This document shows positions 39,502 to 47,425 of a stretch of DNA of 64,000 bases, piece after piece. This DNA is from Gammaproteobacteria bacterium (GTDB taxonomy: Bacteria > Pseudomonadota > Gammaproteobacteria > GCA-001735895). Below the pieces are notes generated by a model that was given only the letters and a program-made list of their open reading frames with translations, did not search any database and was not told the origin of the DNA. The DNA lies in the NCBI GenBank assembly GCA_030066085.1, contig JASJCI010000017.1, positions 1 through 64,000 of the forward strand, read 5' to 3'. Positions within the stretch are counted from its first letter, which is position 1; each line of letters starts with the position of its first letter. A program made the position numbers and the translations under genes.

Positions 39502-40151
39502 GCGCTGTTTCCTCCGGGTTCGGGGTGATTCGAACAGCCCTCGATATAGACTTCGCAGTGCTGGATAGCCTGCGCTGGCTGCAGGCCGTCCTTGTCCGTC
39601 GCGAGGCTGTTCCACAGCCCGTCGATCAGGGTAAACAGGCCGAGCGCGGCGGCCGCGGGCTCGAGCCGCAGCCGCTGGTCGCGGGCAAGTTGTCGGAACA
39701 GCGGCGTGACGGTTGCAACCGAGCGCCGGGTCGATTCGCGGATGGGTTCGCGATAGGCGGGGTTGTGCCGGCTCGCGTTGCTAAAGGCCTGCCATGCGGC
39801 CGCCATTTCCCAGCTGTAGACCGGGATTTCGAAACTCGAGCGGGCGATCGCCTTGATGCGATCTTGCGCGCTGCGACCGGCGTCGGCCGCGATCGATTCC
39901 TTCCGTGCCTGGGCATCTTCGAACAGCCCGCGCAGCGCGGTCAGTAGCAGGTCTTGCTTGCTCGCGAAATAGTGCGCGATCAGCCCGCGCGATGCACCGG
40001 CGCGTGCGCAGATACGCGCTACCGTGGCGCCCTCGATGTCGTGATGGGCAACGGTTTCGAGCGCCGCGCGCAACAGGCTCGAACGGCGCAGGCGACGGAT
40101 ATCCGCCTGGCGCATGCCGGGCTCGTGGCGAATTGCTGACTGGCTGGACAT
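39498..40151 (-). CDS. TetR-family regulator, BetI-like
   Basis: 217 residues. HTH: R-R-S-S-L-L-R-A-A-L-E-T-V-A-H-H-D-I-E-G-A-T-V-A-R-I-C-A-R-A-G-A-S-R-G-L-I-A-H-Y-F-A-S-K, with the G-L-I-x-H-Y-F ending characteristic of BetI. The C-terminal domain has W-x-A-F-S-N-A-S and L-I-D-G-L-W, also BetI-like. BetI represses choline-to-betaine genes. The start at 40151 was chosen; an internal ATG 36 bases in is possible. A BetI-box-like inverted repeat lies immediately upstream. First gene of the operon. Confidence 0.88.
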   Translation of the reverse strand: MSSQSAIRHEPGMRQADIRRLRRSSLLRAALETVAHHDIEGATVARICARAGASRGLIAHYFASKQDLLLTALRGLFEDAQARKESIAADAGRSAQDRIKAIARSSFEIPVYSWEMAAAWQAFSNASRHNPAYREPIRESTRRSVATVTPLFRQLARDQRLRLEPAAAALGLFTLIDGLWNSLATDKDGLQPAQAIQHCEVYIEGCSNHPEPGGNSA

Positions 40152-40154
40152 AAA

Positions 40155-40168
40155 GTTGGACGGCCAAC
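40155..40168. promoter_or_regulatory. Candidate operator of the BetI-like regulator
   Basis: GTTGG-ACGG-CCAAC, a perfect inverted repeat lying three bases upstream of the regulator's start codon. Its core TTGGACG...CAA resembles the E. coli bet operator as I remember it. Repression there would block initiation of the whole operon. Confidence 0.5.
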
Positions 40169-40254
40169 AAATTTTAGCGAAAGAATATGGCATGACGGCC
40201 CGCCGTGCAAGCAGCCGGGCCGGGTCTAATCGAGAGGGGTGGTGCGGATGTCGC

Positions 40255-40521
40255 TCAACGCAGCTGGCTATCCTTGCTGCCGCGCCGATTGACGCTGGCG
40301 CAAGCCTGTTGCTCGCGGTCGATTTCTTGCTGGCAGGCAACACAGTGGCTCACGCCGGGTACCGCCGCGCGCCGGGCAGCGGGTATCTCGGCGCCGCACT
40401 CGTCGCAGTGCGTGCGGCTCTCGCCGCGCGGAATCCGGCTGCGCGCCCGCGCGACCTCGTCCTCGACGCTGGCGTCGATCTGGTCCTGTACCGCGCCGTC
40501 GCGCGCCCAACCGGTAGCCAT
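40255..40521 (-). CDS. ybiI: YbiI-like TraR/DksA-type zinc finger protein
   Basis: 88 residues, the same length as E. coli YbiI, and with its ends: M-A-T-G-W-A-R-D at the start and N-R-R-G-S-K-D-S-Q-L-R at the C-terminus. A four-cysteine zinc finger C-D-E-C...C-V-A-C lies between residues 39 and 63, following I-P-R-G-E-S. Related to the RNA-polymerase secondary-channel factors DksA and TraR, but lacking the DksA coiled coil; its role is unknown. Stands alone between the TetR and amidase genes on the minus strand. Confidence 0.92.
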   Translation of the reverse strand: MATGWARDGAVQDQIDASVEDEVARARSRIPRGESRTHCDECGAEIPAARRAAVPGVSHCVACQQEIDREQQACASVNRRGSKDSQLR

Positions 40522-40573
40522 GCTCTCCCCGTGGCAGGTTAAACCCTTATTCTGCCCCGGTGGGCGGCGGCAA

Positions 40574-41968
40574 TCAATCCGGCTCGGCAATGTCGATTGG
40601 CGGACAGCGCGATTCGAGTTCGGCGCCGGCATCGAGCAGCAGGTCTTCGCGAAAGCGTGCCGCCACGAGCTGGACGCCGACCGGCCGCATGTCGCTCTGC
40701 CCGGTAGTGACGGCCAGCGCCGGCATCCCCATGAACGGCAGTGCGATCTGGGTCAGCTGTGCTTCGACGATGCGGGCAAAATCGGTCTCCGATGCGACGT
40801 CGAGCTGATCGTCGAACGGCAGTTCCGCCGAGACCGGGCACAGCAGCAGCGGGTACTCGGTGAGAAATTGCTGCCACTCGCGTGCCAGCGCCACGCGCCG
40901 CTGCAAGGCCTCCATCAGGCTCGCAAGCGACGGCGTCGGGCAGGATTCGTGCAGCTGCGCGTAAACGAAGTTGGCGTCGGGGTCGTCCTCGCGCACCACC
41001 GCCTCGCCGCCATTCAGGTGGTACTCGGACATCCACAGCAGCAGCTGCAGCCGCGCCGGTTCGCGCAGCGGCGGGCAAGCGGTTTCGTCGACCTGCCAGC
41101 CCGCTTCGCGCAGCATGCGCGCGGCCTCGTGCAGGGCGCGGGTTACCGCCGGTTGCACCTCCAGTCCCTCGGGGTTGATACATAGCGCCACCCGCCTTGG
41201 CGGCGGGTCGAAGCGCAGCGGTGCCGGCACCCACCAGGGATCGAGATCGCTGGCCGCGGCCATCGCCTCGAGACCGAGACGCAGATCCGCGATCCGGCGC
41301 GCGAGCGGTCCCGATACGGCGGTCAGCTGCGCGCCGATGTGGCGATCGGGCAGCGAGCGGTTGACCGCCGGCACCCGACCGAGTGTCGGCCGGATACCCT
41401 GCAGGCCGCAGGCGTAGGCCGGGTAACGTATCGAACCGGCGATGTCGGTGCCGTGCGCGAGCGCGCCGATGCCCGCGGCCACCGCGCTGGCTGCACCACC
41501 GGATGAACCGCCGGGGGTCAGCGCGAGATTGCGCGGATTGCGGGTATGCCCGTGCAGCGAGTTGCGCGTGAACCAGCGCATCGAAAACGCCGGGGTATTG
41601 GTGCGGCCGATGATCACGGCGCCGGCGCGGCGCAGGTTCTCGACCACCGGGTGATCCTGTTGCGCGCGGTGATCACGCTGAATCCTGAGACCGTTGGTGT
41701 TGGCAAACCCGCGCTGATCGATGTTGACCTTGACCGTCACCGGCACGCCGGCCAGCGGCCCGGCAGGCTTGCCAGCGGCAATCGCGGCATCGATCGCGGC
41801 GGCCCCGGCCATGGCTTCGTCCGGCATTTCCTGCACCACCGCGCACAGCCGCGGGTTGACCGCGGCGAGTCGCCGCAGGCTCTGTTCGATGACGTCGACG
41901 GCGCGCACGTCGCCACAACCGACGCGTTCGGCGATTTGCGCCGCGTCCAGTCGCCAGAGTTCGGTCAT
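40574..41968 (-). CDS. Amidase signature family hydrolase
   Basis: 464 residues. Ser-Ser-Lys triad: K80 (V-T-V-K-V), S155 in G-G-S-S-G-G-A-A-S-A-V-A and S179 in T-D-I-A-G-S-I-R. Of usual length for the family, no signal peptide. Hydrolyses amides; the substrate could be an acylated amine from neighbouring routes. RidA and a small membrane peptide lie just upstream on the same strand. Confidence 0.9.
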   Translation of the reverse strand: MTELWRLDAAQIAERVGCGDVRAVDVIEQSLRRLAAVNPRLCAVVQEMPDEAMAGAAAIDAAIAAGKPAGPLAGVPVTVKVNIDQRGFANTNGLRIQRDHRAQQDHPVVENLRRAGAVIIGRTNTPAFSMRWFTRNSLHGHTRNPRNLALTPGGSSGGAASAVAAGIGALAHGTDIAGSIRYPAYACGLQGIRPTLGRVPAVNRSLPDRHIGAQLTAVSGPLARRIADLRLGLEAMAAASDLDPWWVPAPLRFDPPPRRVALCINPEGLEVQPAVTRALHEAARMLREAGWQVDETACPPLREPARLQLLLWMSEYHLNGGEAVVREDDPDANFVYAQLHESCPTPSLASLMEALQRRVALAREWQQFLTEYPLLLCPVSAELPFDDQLDVASETDFARIVEAQLTQIALPFMGMPALAVTTGQSDMRPVGVQLVAARFREDLLLDAGAELESRCPPIDIAEPD

Positions 41969-42015
41969 TGGATTCTCCCTCGGTCGGAAACGGGGAGATT
42001 ATATATCAGCCGCGA

Positions 42016-42420
42016 TCAGCGCCTGACCTGGCAGGTGATCTCGACCCGGCTGTCGCCGAACAGGCGCCTGGATTCGGTGGTGGTGCGGGCGGGATAACGC
42101 CCATCGGGAAAAAACTCCCGGTAGGCCGCGTCCATCGCGTCGAAGTCGTCGAGATCGGCGAGGTGCACGTCGACGCGCACGATACGTTCGCGCTCGAGGC
42201 GAAGCTGTTCGAGCATGCGGCCGATCGCGGCGAGCACGGCACTGGTTTCGGCGCCGACGTCGCCGAGCACCGCCTGCCCCTCGGGGAAGTCAGCCGCCAC
42301 CAGCCCGGCAAAAAATGCGTAATCGTCGTCCAGTACAACCTGGCTGAACGGGGCGTCGGACGCGGGCACCGCGTCGGGCTGGATACGGGTAAGCGGGTCG
42401 CTTGCCGGTCCGTCAGCCAA
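42016..42420 (-). CDS. RidA/YjgF-family enamine/imine deaminase
   Basis: 134 residues of the RidA (UK114) family, which hydrolyses reactive 2-aminoacrylate-type enamines. The end P-A-R-T-T-T-E contains the substrate-binding arginine, and the segments A-F-F-A-G and V-D-V-H-L-A-D-L-D-D-F fit. The start is a TTG at 42420, overlapping the end of the 37-residue peptide gene, so initiation may depend on translation of that gene. 47 bases upstream of the amidase. Confidence 0.85.
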   Translation of the reverse strand: MADGPASDPLTRIQPDAVPASDAPFSQVVLDDDYAFFAGLVAADFPEGQAVLGDVGAETSAVLAAIGRMLEQLRLERERIVRVDVHLADLDDFDAMDAAYREFFPDGRYPARTTTESRRLFGDSRVEITCQVRR

Positions 42421-42526
42421 TGATATTGGCGCCGATGATCAGTACGACACCGAGCACTATAAAGGCGACGAAGGTCCACATCATGTGTTTGATGGTGGTC
42501 TTGTCGTCTTGATCTTCGTGGCTCAT
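42413..42526 (-). CDS. 37-residue single-span membrane peptide
   Basis: M-S-H-E-D-Q-D-D-K-T-T-I-K-H-M-M-W then a hydrophobic span (F-V-A-F-I-V-L-G-V-V-L-I-I-G-A-N). An acidic head and one membrane helix. The ATG at 42524-42526 has a strong GGAGGGGG ribosome site nine bases upstream, which is the main support that it is real. Its stop overlaps the TTG start of RidA by a few bases. Function unknown; a membrane micropeptide or a translational leader for ridA. Confidence 0.65.
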   Translation of the reverse strand: MSHEDQDDKTTIKHMMWTFVAFIVLGVVLIIGANIIG

Positions 42527-42598
42527 GTTTCGATTCCCCCTCCAGGAACTATTCAAGTACCATATACTGCCGATTCCCGGAGTAAAATACCACCCGCA

Positions 42599-43396
42599 GT
42601 GAACGCCGATTCCTATACCACGCTTGCGCTCGATCATCCCGCCGAAGCTGTCCTGCGCATCACGCTGGATCGACCGCAAGTCGCCAACGCGTTCAATACG
42701 CAAATGGCAAACGACCTGGTCGATTGTTTCGAGCAGCTGGCGATGGTACCGGGAGACATCCGCTGTGTGCTGTTGACCGGCGCGGGCGAACGCGCGTTTT
42801 GCGCCGGTGGCGATCTCAAGGAGCGCGACGGCATGAGCGATGCGGCCTGGGCCAGCCAGCACCTGGTCTACGAACGCATGATTCGAGCGCTGCTGCAGTG
42901 CCCGCTGCCGGTGATCGCGGTGGTCAACGGCGCGGCTTTCGGCGGTGGCTGCGAACTGGTTGCCGGCGCCGACTTCGCCTATGCCGCCGAACACGCGAAG
43001 TTCGCGCTGACCGAAACCAGCCTCGGTATCATCCCCGGCGCCGGTGGTACGCAAACCCTGGCGCGGGCGGTGGGCGAGCGCCGGGCCAAGGAGCTGATCC
43101 TGTCGGCCACGCCTTTCAGCGCGGCGCAAGCCGCCGAATGGGGCCTGGTCAACGCGGTATACCCGGCCGCGGAGCTGATGCCGGCCGCGCTGGAAGTCGC
43201 CGGCAACATCGCCGCCAATGCGCCGATCGCGGTGCGCCAGGCCAAGCAGGCGATTCATCGCGGGCTGCAGATGTCGATAGCCGACGGTCTCGGCTTCGAA
43301 ATCGAGGCCTATAACCGCACCGTGCCGACCGCGGACCGGCGCGAAGGGGTGCGGGCGTTCAACGAAAAGCGTAAACCACGGTTCGAGGGCAAGTGA
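42599..43396 (+). CDS. Enoyl-CoA hydratase/isomerase family protein
   Basis: 265 residues from a GTG start (M-N-A-D-S-Y). Crotonase fold: C-A-G-G-D-L-K-E near 78, oxyanion G-A-A-F-G-G-G near 112, catalytic Glus in G-G-G-C-E-L and T-E-T-S-L-G-I-I-P-G-A-G-G-T-Q. Both catalytic glutamates of hydratases are present, so hydration or methylglutaconyl/crotonyl-type chemistry is plausible. First gene of the operon ECH-BKACE-phosphatase-PhyH, three bases before BKACE; TATACT at 42563 may be its -10 element. Confidence 0.87.
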   Translation: MNADSYTTLALDHPAEAVLRITLDRPQVANAFNTQMANDLVDCFEQLAMVPGDIRCVLLTGAGERAFCAGGDLKERDGMSDAAWASQHLVYERMIRALLQCPLPVIAVVNGAAFGGGCELVAGADFAYAAEHAKFALTETSLGIIPGAGGTQTLARAVGERRAKELILSATPFSAAQAAEWGLVNAVYPAAELMPAALEVAGNIAANAPIAVRQAKQAIHRGLQMSIADGLGFEIEAYNRTVPTADRREGVRAFNEKRKPRFEGK

Positions 43397-43399
43397 TAC

Positions 43400-44275
43400 A
43401 TGGGCAACGAAGTCATCCTGACCTGCGCTGTCAGCGGCGGGCATAACAACCAGGGTAAACACCCGGACTACCCGATCACCCCGGAACACATAGCGCGTGA
43501 CTGTATCGATGCCGCCAAAGCCGGCGCGGCGATCGTGCATATCCACGTGCGTGATCCTGAAACCGGCATGCGTTCGGGTGATCCCGAACTGTTCCGCGAG
43601 GTGGTCGAACGCATTCGCGACTCGGGTAGCGACGTACTGATCAACCTGACTACCAGCGAGGGCGCGCGCTTCAATCCCGGCGAGGACAACGCGGCCGTCG
43701 GCGGTCCCGGAACCACGCTGGTACAGCCGCTCGAGCGCCTGCATCACGTCGAGCAGCTGCGACCCGATATCTGCACCCTCGATGTCGGCACCTTCAATTT
43801 CGGCGAGACGATATTCGTCAATACGCCCGCGCACCTGCGTATCATGGCGGCACGGATCCGCGAACTCGGCGTCAAGCCCGAGATCGAGGTGTTCGAGCCC
43901 GGCCACATCATGTTCGCTCACCGGCTGATCGAGGAAGGGCTGGTCGATGGGCCGCCGATGTTCCAGCTGTGCCTCGGCATTCCGCACGCCTCGCCCGCCA
44001 CGCCGGAGATTCTCGCCGTGATGAAGGGCCTGCTGCCGGCCGATGCCAACTGGAGCGCGTTCGGTATCTCGCGCATGGAATTCCCGATCGTCGCGCAGGC
44101 CGCCAGCCAGGGCGGCAATTGCCGCGTCGGCCTCGAAGACAACCTCTACCTGGACAAGGGCGAGTTTGCCACCAACCTGCAGCTGGTCGAGCGTGCGGTG
44201 CGCATCATCCGCGAAGTCGGGCGCGAACCGGCAACGTCGGCGCAGGCCGCCGAGAGACTCGGTATCGCGCGCTGA
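43400..44275 (+). CDS. BKACE (DUF849) beta-keto acid cleavage enzyme
   Basis: 291-residue complete BKACE protein. M-G-N-E-V-I-L-T-C-A-V-S-G-G at the start, zinc motif V-H-I-H-V-R-D-P near 52, N-L-T-T-S near 80, E-V-F-E-P-G-H near 155 and F-G-I-S-R-M-E near 220. Cleaves a beta-keto acid with acetyl-CoA to acetoacetate plus acyl-CoA. Paralogue of the truncated gene at the left edge; the region after G-M differs between them (R-S-G-D versus Q-G-S-R-D), so the two may use different substrates. Next to an enoyl-CoA hydratase, which suggests a CoA-linked catabolic route. Confidence 0.92.
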   Translation: MGNEVILTCAVSGGHNNQGKHPDYPITPEHIARDCIDAAKAGAAIVHIHVRDPETGMRSGDPELFREVVERIRDSGSDVLINLTTSEGARFNPGEDNAAVGGPGTTLVQPLERLHHVEQLRPDICTLDVGTFNFGETIFVNTPAHLRIMAARIRELGVKPEIEVFEPGHIMFAHRLIEEGLVDGPPMFQLCLGIPHASPATPEILAVMKGLLPADANWSAFGISRMEFPIVAQAASQGGNCRVGLEDNLYLDKGEFATNLQLVERAVRIIREVGREPATSAQAAERLGIAR

Positions 44276-44277
44276 CG

Positions 44278-45024
44278 ATGGGCAAGCTCTACCTGGTGCG
44301 GCACGCGCAGTCGGCCAACAACGCGGTCTGGAACGGCAGCGACTTTCATCCCGAACGTCACCCGGACCCGGAGATCACCGACCTCGGCCATCGCCAGTGC
44401 GAACAGCTCGCGCGCCACCTGGCGCATCCGCAAAGCGAACCCCGGCAACACCCGTTCGAGGCGGATTCGACCCCCGATTTCGGTCTCACCCATGTCTACT
44501 GCAGCCTGATGACCCGCTCTATCCTGACCGCCGAGTACATCGCCGAGGCTTGCGGGCTCGAGCTGCACGCGCTGGCCGACGTGTTCGAAAAGTACGGTAT
44601 CTACGATTTCGGCGAGGAGGGCGAGCGGGTCGGTCTGCCGGGACCCGGTCGCGAATACTTCGACGACCGTTTTCCGCGGCTGAACCTGCCGGCGGAATTC
44701 AATGACGAGGGCTGGTGGAGCCGGGAGGCCGAGGACGAAACCTCGTTCCTGGTGCGCATGCGGCTGGTGGTCGAACGCCTGCGCGATCGGCTGGCCGATA
44801 GTGAAGATACCATTGCGCTGGTGGCGCATGGCGATTTTATCGACCAGTTCGTCAACGACCTGATGGGCGTCGATCGCCACCGGCACAACTACGCCAGCCA
44901 CTGGGTCGCCAACTGGGCATTTCACAACACGTCGATATCGCGCATCGATTTCGTCGACGGCTCGCACAACGTGGTGTACCTGAATCGCATCGATCACCTG
45001 CCGAACGAAATGGTGTCCTGGTAA
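44278..45024 (+). CDS. Histidine phosphatase (phosphoglycerate-mutase family)
   Basis: 248 residues with the RH motif at 8-9 (L-V-R-H-A-Q-S-A-N-N), second catalytic His in L-V-A-H-G-D-F-I-D near 183, and R near 80. The phosphoryl acceptor is the first His. Cobalamin-type, sugar-phosphate and nonspecific phosphatases all occur in the family, so the substrate is unknown. Starts two bases after BKACE and its stop overlaps the PhyH start. Confidence 0.85.
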   Translation: MGKLYLVRHAQSANNAVWNGSDFHPERHPDPEITDLGHRQCEQLARHLAHPQSEPRQHPFEADSTPDFGLTHVYCSLMTRSILTAEYIAEACGLELHALADVFEKYGIYDFGEEGERVGLPGPGREYFDDRFPRLNLPAEFNDEGWWSREAEDETSFLVRMRLVVERLRDRLADSEDTIALVAHGDFIDQFVNDLMGVDRHRHNYASHWVANWAFHNTSISRIDFVDGSHNVVYLNRIDHLPNEMVSW

Positions 45025-45881
45025 TGGATTACGCGCTCGATCCGCAGCAGCTGCGGGACTATCGCCGTCAAGGCTACCTGTTCCCGCTCGACGTGTTCGA
45101 TGTCGACGAGGTGACGGCCATGCGGGCCGCGCTGGCGGTTGCGCGCGAGGATGCGGCCGCGGCCGGCCTCGAGGCCGACCTGCCCGCGCTGTTGCGCACC
45201 AATGTCCACTACCTGCTGCCGTTCGTCTGCGACGCGGCGCGCAGCGCGCCAATGCTCGACCGGGTAGCGTCGATTCTGGGCCCCGACCTGCTGTTGTGGA
45301 GCGCCGAGTTCTTCATCAAGCGCGCGCACAGCGACAAGATCGTCAGCTGGCACCAGGACCTGACCTACTGGGGGCTCGGCGAGACCGACGAGGAAATGAC
45401 CGCCTGGCTTGCGCTGTCGGACGTCGATGTCGAGTCCGGCTGCATGCGTTTCGTGCCCGGGTCACATCGGCAGGCGATCCTGCCGCACCGGGATACCTTC
45501 GCCGACAACAACCTTTTGTCACGCGGCCAGGAAGTGGCGGTAGAGGTCGACGAGGACGATGCCGTCGACGTGCTGCTGCAACCGGGGCAGGTATCGTTTC
45601 ATCACGGGCGTATCTTTCACGCCTCCGGCCCGAATCGCAGCGATCACGATCGCATCGGCCTCGTGTTTCGCTTCGTGACGCCGAACGTCAGGCAGCAGGT
45701 GGCACGGCGCGACTACGCGATGCTGTTGCGCGGTAGCGATAACGGCGGCAACTGGATCCACGTGGCGTCGCCGCGGCGTAACTTCGAGGCGGCAGATCTC
45801 GCCCTGCGCGAGCGCGTCGAGCGCGAACAGATGGTGGCGCTGGGCGCGGGCGCGGAGCAGGAGATAATGCGCGTGTTCTAG
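45024..45881 (+). CDS. Phytanoyl-CoA dioxygenase (PhyH) family protein
   Basis: 285 residues. Iron ligands H110-Q-D112 (S-W-H-Q-D-L-T-Y-W) and H199 (I-F-H-A-S), 2OG-binding R210. Family members hydroxylate acyl-CoAs, ectoine (EctD), and natural products. Its ATG overlaps the phosphatase stop (TAATG). Last gene of the four-gene operon and the second 2OG enzyme in the window; it is distinct from that at 38647. Confidence 0.9.
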   Translation: MDYALDPQQLRDYRRQGYLFPLDVFDVDEVTAMRAALAVAREDAAAAGLEADLPALLRTNVHYLLPFVCDAARSAPMLDRVASILGPDLLLWSAEFFIKRAHSDKIVSWHQDLTYWGLGETDEEMTAWLALSDVDVESGCMRFVPGSHRQAILPHRDTFADNNLLSRGQEVAVEVDEDDAVDVLLQPGQVSFHHGRIFHASGPNRSDHDRIGLVFRFVTPNVRQQVARRDYAMLLRGSDNGGNWIHVASPRRNFEAADLALRERVEREQMVALGAGAEQEIMRVF

Positions 45882-46129
45882 AACGACACGGATGGCTGGC
45901 CAGCGTCGTTTCGGCCTGTTCGGCCGTGCAATAAAATGAAGCCGGTGGCCTAGCGGCAACCGGCTCCCAACGAGTGACCCTGTCGGTGTGTAAACCAGGG
46001 GGGTACAACACCAGGGCTGCAAAAAATCGGATGGCTCATCCGCCCGTGGAACGTCGAAATAGCCGTCAAACGTCCCGACTGCTGCAGCGGACATGCCGAA
46101 TCCTACTCTTCTCGCGCATTTTGTAAAGG

Positions 46130-46301
46130 ACCAGAAATAGACCAATTCACTGGGTATGATGAGCGTTTCTGCCGCTAAACGTATGAAAAATAGAGCATTT
46201 ATGGATTTAAAACAGGATTGAAATTCCTGTTTTATTGACGTCTCCAGCGTTCGGCGGGTAACAGGTATGGATGACTTTGAGGTACCAAAACTAGACCAAT
46301 T
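46130..46301. repeat. Pair of 18-base direct repeats with 16 identities
   Basis: ACCAGAAATAGACCAATT at 46130-46147 and ACCAAAACTAGACCAATT at 46284-46301; the ten-base core TAGACCAATT is identical. Each holds two ACCA half-sites eleven bases apart. Could be regulator sites or the scar of a 144-base insertion. Confidence 0.5.
46208..46234. terminator. Hairpin, possible terminator
   Basis: TAAAACAGGA and TCCTGTTTTA, perfect ten-base arms with a seven-base loop; the T run is within the right arm. Lies in the gene-poor region, between the PhyH gene and the membrane protein gene. Confidence 0.55.
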
Positions 46302-46552
46302 TCAGCGTGGGCGCCATGGACGTTGCTCGCAGGGTCCGCGTCGCGCGTCGATTGCTGCCGCGCGAGCGATCGATGGCCCTGGTTGCCAGGGCCGGTTTGC
46401 AGTGTGCGAAAGCAGGGGGAAAGGCGGCCGTTGCGCCCGTCACTGTCAGCGTCCGCGGTGGTGTTTCAAGGCGACGCTTCTTATACGGCCCGGGCTGCGT
46501 TAGTATAGCGCGCGCTGACCAATCGACGCTTTTATCGCGACCCGTTTACAAC

Positions 46553-47317
46553 ATGAATCCAGACGATCGACAGGATACCGCAGGCCAGGCACGCCATGAA
46601 TTGCCGGCTTTCTGGTGGCTTTACTTCCCGCTGCTGTTTTTCGCCTTTCGCTACGCGGTTTTCCTCCTGACCGATACCGAGTCCGGTATGGAGTCCTGGG
46701 TGCGCGGCGAACTGGGGCTGGTCGAAAACCTGACCGTGCTGTTCTCGGCCGCGGCCCTGGTCCTGACGCTCGGCGTCATCCTGCGGCTCGGCCGATCCCT
46801 GCCGCCGTTGCTGAACCTGTTTCTCGTGTTGTATGCGCTGGGCTGCCTTTATTTTGCAGGCGAGGAAGCGAGCTGGGGACAACACTGGTTCGGCTGGGAA
46901 ACCGGCGAGTATTTTCTCGAACGCAACGATCAGCAGGAAACCAACCTGCACAACACGTCGATCTGGCTCGATCGAATCCCCAAGGCGATCGTATCGCTGG
47001 GGATTTTTATTGGCGGCATCGTGCTGCCGCTCGTGTTTCGTTTCCGCGCCAGGGCGCAGGATAATCGCAGCCGGTTCTGGTGGCTCTGGCCGACCTGGAT
47101 CTGCCTGCCCACCGCCATCCTGGCGACCACGGTAACCTGGCCCGGCAAGATAGAGCACTACACCGACTTGAGCTTTTATTTCGAGCTGTCGAACGAGATG
47201 AAAGAGTTTTATATCGGGTATTTCTTCCTCCTGTTCATCCTGTCGCTGTCCGTGCGGCTGTATCGCCAGCAGCGGACAACGGCCGACGAACCGGTGATGA
47301 AACAGGGGGCGGGTTAG
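46553..47317 (+). CDS. Polytopic membrane protein of unknown function
   Basis: 254 residues from the ATG at 46553, with about six hydrophobic spans (near 20-40, 60-80, 85-105, 145-165, 180-200, 225-245). Conserved-looking central loop E-E-A-S-W-G-Q-H-W-F-G-W-E-T-G and N-L-H-N-T, rich in W and H, which suggests an active site in the membrane interface. I do not recognise the family. Lone gene 109 bases before the glycosyltransferase-like gene. Confidence 0.75.
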   Translation: MNPDDRQDTAGQARHELPAFWWLYFPLLFFAFRYAVFLLTDTESGMESWVRGELGLVENLTVLFSAAALVLTLGVILRLGRSLPPLLNLFLVLYALGCLYFAGEEASWGQHWFGWETGEYFLERNDQQETNLHNTSIWLDRIPKAIVSLGIFIGGIVLPLVFRFRARAQDNRSRFWWLWPTWICLPTAILATTVTWPGKIEHYTDLSFYFELSNEMKEFYIGYFFLLFILSLSVRLYRQQRTTADEPVMKQGAG

Positions 47318-47425
47318 TACCAGCCGGCAGCACCGGTTTGTCGCGGGTAGGGTGTTGCGAACCGCGCCGCCGGTTGTCGCCCCGTAAACGGCCACTATTA
47401 TTCGAGATCTCCCCGGATTATCCCG

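Larger units (their letters stand above)
45882..46552. other. 671-base gene-poor region with a short direct repeat
   Basis: No credible coding region. It holds an 18-base direct repeat (46130-46147 and 46284-46301, 16 identities) and a hairpin at 46208-46234; composition falls to AT-rich around 46130-46250. Short open frames (46267-46503) have no Shine-Dalgarno or recognisable product. It may contain the promoter of the membrane protein gene at 46553 and remnants of an insertion. Confidence 0.5.

Noticed and set aside
42413-43987. A 524-codon antisense frame across the enoyl-CoA hydratase and BKACE genes
   Set aside because: Only its last 37 codons are supported, as a separate peptide with its own Shine-Dalgarno. 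The rest is shadow.
46267-46503. A 78-codon ORF in the gene-poor region
   Set aside because: No ribosome site, no homology, and the sequence is a typical Arg/Gly/Pro-rich random translation; nothing supports it as a gene or pseudogene.
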